5,854 nucleotides of DNA from Zeimonas sp964481165 (GTDB lineage Bacteria > Pseudomonadota > Gammaproteobacteria > Burkholderiales > Burkholderiaceae_E), in the NCBI GenBank assembly GCA_964481165.1, contig CAYZYC010000141.1, forward strand, positions 1 through 5,854, written 5' to 3'. Position 1 is the first letter of the stretch, and each line of letters begins with the position of its first letter. The notes below the pieces were generated by a model. The model made no database searches, had not been told where the DNA came from, and saw only the letters and a program-made list of their open reading frames with translations. The position numbers and the translations under genes were made by a program. Shown here piece after piece: positions 1-5,854 of the stretch.

Positions 1-55
1 TCATGGGCGTGGCACTGCCGCTTCGCACGCTCTTCGAAGCGCCGACCGTCGCCGA
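1..55 (+). repeat. Intragenic direct repeat, copy 1 (end of upstream T domain)
   Basis: These 55 bases are identical to 3196-3250. The copies are 3195 bases apart, exactly 1065 codons, so they sit in the same frame and at the same place in successive T domains. The match may extend upstream of the window. It ends at base 56 with a synonymous A/G difference in a Glu codon and then decays quickly in the linker. Confidence 0.95.
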
Positions 56-66
56 ACTCAGCGCCC
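1..66 (+). other. C-terminal end of an upstream thiolation (peptidyl carrier) domain
   Basis: The first 22 or so residues match the end of a carrier domain: MGVALPLRTLFEAPTVAEL fits the helix and loop that follow the phosphopantetheine serine, including the usual L-F-E-x-P-T-V-x-E-L pattern. The serine motif itself lies before the window. The same protein segment recurs at 3198-3254 in the complete T domain of the next module, which confirms the assignment. About 30 residues of Ala-, Arg- and Glu-rich linker (about 67-155) separate it from the first condensation domain. It belongs to the module that supplies the growing chain. Confidence 0.92.
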
Positions 67-3000
67 GCGCGCAGGCTGCGCTCGGCGACGCCGCGAACGA
101 TCGGCTCCCGCCGCTGGCAGCGCGCGAAGCCCCGAACGAGGCGGCCCTCGTCGAGGCCCCGCTGTCGTATTCGCAGGAAGCGCTGTGGTTCCTCGATCGC
201 CTGGCCGGTCCGAGCGGTGCCTACAACATCGCGATGAGCGCCCGACTCGCCGGCGAAATCCGGCCCGAGCTGCTCGAACGCGCGCTGCAGGCGCTCGTCG
301 AGCGGCACGATGCGCTGCGCACCGCGTTCGACGAGCGCGACGGCGAACCGCTGCAGCGCGTGGTGCACGACGCGACGATCGACTTGCCGCTGGAGCGCCT
401 GGAGGCGATCGCCGACGACGACTCCCGCGAACACGAGCTCGCGCGTCGCATGCGCGAGCAGGCGCTCGCGCCCTTCGACCTGTCGCGCGCGCCGCTGATG
501 CGCGCGATCCTGTACCGGATCGCTCCCGACGAGCACGCGTTGCTGATCGTCGTGCACCACATCGTCTCCGACGGCTGGTCGTACGCGCTGATCGCGCAGG
601 AACTCGGCACGCTGTATCGCGCGTTCGAGCGCGCGGAGGAGCCGCAACTGCCGGAGCTGCCACTGCGCTTCGGCGATTTCGCCGCCTGGCAGCGCGCCTG
701 CGGCGAGGAGTCGATGCAGCGCTCGCTGGCGCACTGGCGCGAACGGCTCGCCGGCGTCGAACCGCTCGAGCTGCCGACCGACTTTCCTCGCCCGCCGCAG
801 CCGAGCGGCAACGGCGACACCATCGAGTTCCGGATCGCGCCCGAGCGCGCGCGAGCGCTCCGGAAACTGGCGCGCGAACACAACGCGACGCTCTACATGG
901 TGCTGCTGGCCGTCTTCCAGACGCTGCTGATGCGCCACAGCGGCCAGACCGACATCGCGGTGGGAACGTCGGTCGCCAGTCGCAGCCACCCGGAACTCGA
1001 AGGCCTGGTCGGATTCTTCGTCAACGCGCTGGTCATGCGCACCGACCTGTCGGCCGACCCCGATTTCCCCGAGCTGCTGGCGCGCGTGCGCGAACGTTCG
1101 CTCGACGACTACGCACACGACCTGCCCTTCGACGTGCTGGTCAGGCACCTGAACCCCGAACGCCTGCTCGACCGCAATCCGGTCTACCAGGTCGCCTTCG
1201 TGCTGCAGAACCTGCCCGACTACGACCTGGCGATCGGCAGCGCACCCGCGTGGCTCGAACCCGTGGACAACGGCACGGCCAAGTTCGACCTCGCGCTCGA
1301 GATGACCGAATCGGGCGAGGAAATCGAGGCGCACCTCACCTACAGCACCGACCTGTTCGAGCGTGCCACCGCCGAGCGCATGGCGGCGCACCTGTGCAAC
1401 CTGATCGACGCCGTCGTCGCGAACCCGCGCACGCGGCTGTCCGCGCTGTCGATGATGGGTGCCGACGAGCTCGACCGGCTGCTCACGGGCTTCAACGACA
1501 CCGCCCGCCCCTATCCGCTGCACAAGACGCTGCACCGGCTCTTCGAGGAGCAGGCGTCGCGCACTCCCGATGCGGCCGCCATCGTCTCGGACGATGCGCG
1601 CGTCGACTACGCGGATCTGCAGGCGCAGGCCAACCGCCTCGCACGGCATCTGCGCTCGCTCGGCGTGCGGCCCGACGTGCTCGTCGGCGTGTGCATGCCT
1701 CGCCGCCCCGAACTCGTCGTTGCGATGCTGGCCGTGCTCGAAGCCGGCGGCGCCTACGTGCCGATCGATCCGGAGTACCCGTCCGAGCGCATCGCGTTCA
1801 TGCTCGGGGATTGCGGCGCAGCGGTGGTGCTGACCGAACGGTCGCTGCACGAGCGCCTGGCTGCCGCCGCTCCAGCGACGCGCGTCGTATCGCTCGATGC
1901 ACCGGATACGCAGCGCGTGCTGGCGGAGTTGTCGGCCGATCCGCTCGAGCCGCTCGCAGGCCCCGACGACCTCGCCTACGTCATCTACACCTCGGGGTCG
2001 ACCGGTCGTCCCAAGGGTGCGATGGTTCCGCACCGCGGTGTGTGCAACCACGTCTTCTGGCTCGTCGAGCGGCTCGCACTCACGTCCGCGGATCGCATCC
2101 TGCAGAAGACGACGATCAGCTTCGACGCATCGGTCTGGGAGTTCTTCGCGCCGCTGGCCATCGGTGCGCCCGTCGTACTCGCCCGCCCCGGCGGAGAGAA
2201 GGACACCGAGTACCTCGCCGGGGCGATCCGCGAGCAGGACATCACGATCCTGCAGATGGTGCCGTCGGCGCTGCGCGTGCTGCTGCAGGAACCGTCGATC
2301 ACCGCGTGCACGAGCCTTCGCTACGTGGTTTCCGGCGGCGAGGCGCTCGACTGGGAGCTCGCCGACGAGTTCGCGCGCCGCCTGCCTCGCGCGCGGCTCG
2401 GCAACATGTACGGCCCCAGCGAAGCGAGCGACGACACCACCAGCGTCGATGTCGCCGAGGTGACTCCCGGCCCGGGTCCGGTGCCGATCGGCCGCCCGAT
2501 CGCCAACGCCCGCGTCTACGTGCTCGACGCGCATCGCCAGCCCGTGCCGGTCGGCGTTGCCGGCGAGCTCTACATCGGCGGCGCCGGACTGGCGCGCGGC
2601 TACCTGAACCGCCCCGAACTCACCAACGAGCGCTTCGTCGACGATCCCTTCGTGCCCGGCGAGCGCCTGTACCGCACCGGCGACCTCGTGCGCTGGCGAC
2701 CCGACGGCCTGATCGGCTTCATCGGACGCACCGACCACCAGGTCAAGATCCGCGGCTTTCGCATCGAACTGGGCGAGATCGAGAACGCGCTGAAGGCGTG
2801 CACCGGCGTGCGCAACAGCGCCGTCGTCGTGCACGAAGACCGACCCGGCAATCGCCGCCTGGTCGCCTACGTCGAAGGCCGGCAACCCGACCCTGCGCGC
2901 CTGCGCGCCGAACTGGGCGAGCGGCTGCCCGACTACATGGTGCCGCAGCATTTCGTGGTGCTCGCCGAGCTGCCGCTGCTGCCCAACGGCAAGCTCGATC

Positions 3001-5854
3001 GCAAGGCGCTGCCCGCACCCGAGGCGGGGCTCTCGCACGCCGGCTTCGTCGCCGCGCGCTCGCCGCTCGAGCAGACGCTGGCCGACATCTGGGCCGACGT
3101 GCTCGGCTGCGCGCGCGTGGGAATCCACGACAACTTCTTCGACCTCGGCGGCCACTCGCTCAGCGCCACGCAGGCGATGGCGCGGCTGCGCTCGGTCATG
3201 GGCGTGGCACTGCCGCTTCGCACGCTCTTCGAAGCGCCGACCGTCGCCGAGCTGGCACGACATGCGCAGGGCGCGCTCGCGAAGAACTCGCCCGATCCCG
3301 TCGCGCCGTTGCAGGTGCGCGCCGATTCGCGTGACCGGCCCGTCGCCGCGTCGTCGGCGCAGGAGGCGCTGTGGACGATCGACCGGATGTCGGGGCCGAG
3401 CGGCCTGTACAACATCGCGCTGGCGATCCGTCTCGTCGGCGAACTCGATGCGCAGGCGCTCGAACGAGCGTTGCAGACGTTCGTCGATCGGCACCCCGCA
3501 TTGCGGACCCGCTTCGAGACGATCGACCACGAATTGGTACAGGTCGTTGCGGCCCGCATCGACGTGGAACTGCCGGTCGTGCGCATCGGCGCCGGACATG
3601 AAGCGCCGGACGCGATCGACGCGACGATCGCCGCCGAGGCCGCCCGGCTGGCCGAAGCGCCGTTCGATCTCGCGCAGGGCCCGCTGCTGCGCGCGCGCCT
3701 GCTGCGCGTCTCGTCCACCGACCACGTGTTCGTCTTCGTCGTGCATCACATCGTCGCCGACGGCTGGTCGATGGGCATCCTCGCCCGCGAACTCCCGCTG
3801 CTGTACGCGGATGCGCGCGGCAATGGTCAGTCGGTGCCCATATCGCGCGAACGCGTCGACTTCCACGATTTCGCCGCCTGGCAGCGCAACTGGCTGGAAA
3901 CGGACTCCGCTCGCGCGTCGCTCGCCTGGTGGCGCGAGCATCTGCAGGGACTCGAGCCGCTCGCGCTGCCGACCGATCTGCCGCGCCCGCTCGACAGCGC
4001 GTTCCGCGGCGCTTCGCTCGAAATGGTGTTGCCGGCAGGGGTCGTCGCAGACATCAGGACGCTCGCGCGCTCGGCCCGCGCCACGCCGTACATGGTGCTG
4101 CTCGCAGCCTTCGAGACGCTGCTGATGCGCTACAGCGGGCAGCACGACTTCGCCGTCGGCACGCCGGTGGCCGGCAGGGGGCAGGCCGGGCTCGACGATG
4201 TCTTCGGCATGTTCGTGAACATGCTGGTGATGCGCGCCGACCTGTCGGGCGATCCGGAATTCCTGACGCTGGTCGATCGCGTGCGCCAGTCCGCGCTGGC
4301 CGCGTACTCGCATCAGGACATGCCGTTCGAGCGGATCGTCGCCGAAATCAATCCGCCCCGCGAGCCGAATCGCAACCCGCTGTTCCAGGTCGCGTTTTCG
4401 GTGGACAACACGCCGCGTTCCGCGATCGCGCTTCCCGGCCTCGAAGCGTCGTATCTTCCGGTCGGCGTCGAGACGGCGAAGTTCGACCTTTCGCTTGCCT
4501 TCGTCGAATCGGCGGGCGAACTGCACGGGACGCTGGAGTACAGCAGCGACCTGTTCGAACGCGCCACCGTCGAACGCATGGCGCGGCATCTGCGCACGCT
4601 CGTCGACGCCATCGTCGAGAACCCGCACGCGAAGCTCTCGGCGTTGCCGCTGCTGGGCCGCGACGAGCGCGCCGAGCTCCTGCTGCGGCACAACGACACA
4701 CAACGGCCGTACCCGCACGATCGCACCGTGCATGCGCTCTTCCGGGAACAGGCCGAACGTCGTCCCGAAGCCTGCGCGATCTCCTTCGGTGACCGGCGCC
4801 TCGACTATGCAACGCTCGCGACGCGGGCGAGCCGCCTCGCGCACCACCTGCGCGCACTCGGGGTCGGTCCCGACGTCCCGGTGGGCGTGTGCATGCCGCG
4901 CAGCCCCGAACTGGTGGTGGCGGTGCTCGCCGTTCTCGAGGCGGGAGGCGCCTACCTTCCGATCGATCCCGACTATCCGGCCGAACGAATCGCGTTCATG
5001 TTCGACGACAGCGCGGCGACGATCGCGCTCACCGTCGAATCGTCGCGCGAGCGCCTGTCGCAGGCGCAGCCGCGCCACGTCGTCTCGCTGGACTCCGCCG
5101 AATGGCAGGCGCTGGCCGATGGGCTTCCCGCGCACTGTCCGGAAGAGCTGACCGGGCCGGAGCACCTCGCCTACGTGATGTACACGTCCGGCTCCACCGG
5201 GAAGCCGAAAGGCGTGATGGTTCCGCACCGCGCGATCACGCGGCTCGTCTGCAACACCGACTACGTGCGCTTCGGTCCCGACGACTGCGTCGCGCACGTG
5301 TCGAACCCGTCGTTCGACGCGGCGACCTTCGAGATCTGGGGCGCGCTGCTGAACGGGGCGCGACTGGCGATTCTCCCGACCGACGATCTGCTCAGCGCCT
5401 CCGCGCTGAAACGCCGCATCGCCGAGGACGGCATCGACACGATGTTCGTCACCACGTCGCTGTTCAACGAACACGCTGCCAATGCTCCGGCGACGTTCTC
5501 GGGACTGCGCGACCTGCTGACGGGCGGCGAGGCGGCCTCGCCGCAGGCGATCGCCCGCGTGCTGCGACACGGCCCGCCCCGGCGCCTGCTCAATGCCTAC
5601 GGGCCGACCGAGACGACGACTTTCGCGACCTGGTTCGAGGTTCCGCGCGAGCCGGACGCCGACGCGCTCGACCAGTCGATCCCGATCGGCCATCCGATCG
5701 CCAACACCCGCTGCCATGTTCTCGACGAGTCGATGCAGCCGGTGCCTGCGGGCGTCGTCGGCGAGTTGTGGATCGGCGGTCCTGGACTGGCGCTCGGATA
5801 CCTGAACCGGCCCGAGCTGACCGCCGAGCGTTTCGTCGACGATCCGTTCGCCCC
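1..5854 (+). CDS. Non-ribosomal peptide synthetase, internal fragment (T-C-A-T-C-A), open at both ends
   Basis: This is part of a multimodular NRPS, a cytoplasmic assembly-line enzyme that builds a peptide on phosphopantetheine-bearing carrier domains. Translating from base 3 gives 1950 codons without a stop, and all NRPS core motifs fall in this one frame in the expected order: end of a T domain, C (motifs C1-C7), A (A1-A10), T with a GGHSL site, a second C (C1-C7), and an A domain cut after A6. The ATG at base 3 is an internal methionine of the T domain, not a start; the same residue recurs at base 3198 inside an intact T domain. No frameshift, in-frame stop or missing catalytic motif was found. 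No thioesterase, epimerisation, methylation or ketosynthase domain is visible, so this is an elongation segment. The family assignment is very secure; the final product cannot be told from this window. Confidence 0.98.
156..1475 (+). other. Condensation domain of the first complete module, LCL-like
   Basis: The domain forms the peptide bond between the chain on the upstream carrier and the amino acid on its own module's carrier. Core motifs seen: C1 SYSQEALW (residues 55-62), C2 RHDALRTAF (101-109), catalytic C3 HHIVSDG (185-191, bases 555-575) with the second His at 186 and Asp190 present, C4 FGDFAAW (223-229), C5 starting VGTSVASR (320-327) and reaching GFFVN, C6 HDLPFD (372-377), and C7 RNPVYQVAF (391-399). 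The L-[ST]-x-x-Q-x-x-LWFLD start followed by GPSxAYNI fits LCL domains, which accept an L-configured upstream residue, rather than the S-P-M-Q-E-G-M type of DCL domains or the longer dual C/E motif. The domain looks intact and active. The subtype is inferred from motifs alone. Confidence 0.93.
1515..3011 (+). other. Adenylation domain of the first complete module, unusual polar-pocket code
   Basis: The domain activates an amino acid with ATP and loads it on the following T domain. Motifs: A1 VDYADL (residues 534-539), A2 LEAGGAYVPIDPEYPSERI (579-597), A3 YTSGSTGRPKGAM (662-674), A4 FDASVWE (707-713), A5 NMYGPSE (801-807), A6 from GELYIGGAG (854), A7 YRTGDL (890-895), A8 GRTDHQVKIRGF then RIELGEIE (908-927), A9 LPDYMVP (975-981), A10 NGKLDR (995-1000). 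The catalytic lysine is K997. Aligning by eye to GrsA, the pocket residues are D708, A709, W712, Q751, V776, G778, M802, D810, D811 and K997, giving DAWQVGMDDK. From memory this shares seven of ten positions with a Gln code (DAWQFGLIDK), while the D-D pair also recalls some diaminobutyrate codes. A polar side chain is likely, but the exact substrate is uncertain. A5 has Ser where Thr is usual. Confidence 0.93.
3045..3265 (+). other. Thiolation (peptidyl carrier) domain of the first complete module
   Basis: The domain carries the loaded amino acid and the growing peptide as a thioester on a 4'-phosphopantetheine arm added by a phosphopantetheinyl transferase. It starts after the A10 NGKLDR motif with the typical SPLEQTLADIWADVLG helix, followed by the signature DNFFDLGGHSL. 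The attachment serine is residue 1052 (bases 3156-3158). About 75 residues, the normal size. It ends with MGVALPLRTLFEAPTVAEL, the same residues as the end of the upstream T domain at the window start. A short linker (about 3266-3338) leads into the next condensation domain. Confidence 0.96.
3196..3250 (+). repeat. Intragenic direct repeat, copy 2 (end of the complete T domain)
   Basis: Second copy of the 55-base perfect direct repeat, covering the stretch after the GGHSL site through the F-E-A-P-T-V-A-E motif. The identity includes third codon positions, which is stronger than protein conservation alone requires. The flanking linker (LARHAQGALAKN here, LSARAQAALGDA in copy 1) has diverged. 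Confidence 0.95.
3339..4660 (+). other. Condensation domain of the second module, LCL-like
   Basis: The domain joins the chain from the preceding T domain to the amino acid selected by the following A domain. Motifs: C1 SSAQEALW (residues 1117-1124), C2 RHPALRTRF (1163-1171), C3 HHIVADG (1248-1254, bases 3744-3764) with catalytic His1249 and Asp1253 intact, C4 DFHDFAAW (1286-1293), C5 from VGTPVAGR and reaching FGMFVN, C6 HQDMPFE (1437-1443), C7 RNPLFQVAF (1457-1465). The pattern is LCL-like, implying that the preceding module delivers an L-residue; consistently, no epimerisation domain lies between that T domain and this C domain. C1 is slightly off consensus, with W-T-I-D-R in place of the usual W-F-L-D-x. 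Overall the domain looks functional and is clearly diverged from the first C domain outside the core motifs. Confidence 0.93.
4713..5854 (+). other. Adenylation domain of the second module, partial, probably Val/Ile-activating
   Basis: N-terminal portion of an amino-acid-activating domain, cut by the window end. Motifs seen: A1 region LDYATL (from base 4800), A2 LEAGGAYLPIDPDYPAERI (residues 1645-1663), A3 YTSGSTGKPKGVM (1727-1739), A4 FDAATFEIW (1771-1779), A5 NAYGPTE (1864-1870) and A6 GELWIGGPGLALGYLNR (1920-1936). A7 to A10, including the catalytic lysine, lie beyond the window. Pocket residues by alignment to GrsA are D1772, A1773, F1776, F1815, L1839, G1841, A1865, T1873 and F1874, giving DAFFLGATF(K expected). 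From memory this resembles Val (DAFWIGGTFK) and Ile (DAFFYGITFK) codes, so a branched aliphatic residue is likely. The missing end reflects the window edge, not a visible gene truncation. Confidence 0.93.

Noticed and set aside
3..5. ATG at base 3 as a possible gene start.
   Set aside because: It lies inside a T domain: the same Met occurs at 3198-3200 in an intact T domain, preceded by its serine motif and helix. The gene continues upstream of the window.
221..883. Minus-strand open frames, such as those at 221-883, 2933-3718 and 4348-4857.
   Set aside because: They are Ser/Arg/Ala-rich, have no recognisable motif, and lie antisense to conserved NRPS domains. They are expected by chance at this base composition.
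185..3334. A second long open frame on the plus strand, 1049 codons, offset from the NRPS frame.
   Set aside because: Its product is a low-complexity Arg/Ala/Pro-rich string with no domain, lying entirely inside the NRPS coding frame. In GC-rich DNA with G/C-ended codons, stops are rare in shifted frames, so this is a compositional shadow.
674..3887. A 22-base identical block at 674-695 and 3866-3887.
   Set aside because: It encodes the conserved C4 motif (D-F-A-A-W-Q-R) of both condensation domains. Strong protein conservation with the same codon bias explains it without recent exchange.
2601..5850. Near-identical stretches at 2601-2651 and 5799-5849.
   Set aside because: They encode the conserved A6 region (Y-L-N-R-P-E-L-T) and the F-V-D-D-P-F that follows in both adenylation domains, with several silent differences. 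This is ordinary homology between modules.
5650..5854. Second adenylation domain appearing truncated after A6.
   Set aside because: The reading frame is still open at the last base, so the domain is cut by the window edge, with no sign of a broken gene.

Overview
The whole window is one uninterrupted plus-strand reading frame. It is an internal piece of a very large modular non-ribosomal peptide synthetase (NRPS) gene. The frame begins with the codon at base 3 and has no stop over 1950 codons; neither the true start nor the true stop lies in the window. Residue numbers below count the codon at base 3 as residue 1, so residue number equals codon start divided by 3. No RNA gene, promoter, terminator, mobile element, CRISPR array or second gene is supported.

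Layout: the last part of a thiolation (T) domain of an upstream module (1 to about 66); a complete C-A-T module made of condensation (about 156-1475), adenylation (about 1515-3011) and thiolation (about 3045-3265); then a second module with a complete condensation domain (about 3339-4660) and an adenylation domain (about 4713 onward) cut by the window edge between core motifs A6 and A7. The two modules repeat with a period of about 1064-1066 codons.

How it works: the upstream carrier hands its peptide to the first condensation domain. That domain joins it to the amino acid loaded by the first adenylation domain, which has an unusual binding-pocket code read here as D-A-W-Q-V-G-M-D-D-K, polar and perhaps Gln-like. 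The chain then passes through the second condensation domain to the residue chosen by the second adenylation domain, whose code D-A-F-F-L-G-A-T-F suggests Val or Ile. Both condensation domains look like the LCL type and no epimerisation domain is visible, so this stretch probably adds L-residues.

Organism: the sequence is very GC-rich with strong G/C third-position bias (judged by eye, not counted). That fits a high-GC proteobacterium such as a Burkholderiales or Xanthomonadales member, or a myxobacterium; the window alone cannot decide. The most notable features are a 55-base perfect repeat at the ends of two successive T domains and the uncommon code of the first adenylation domain.
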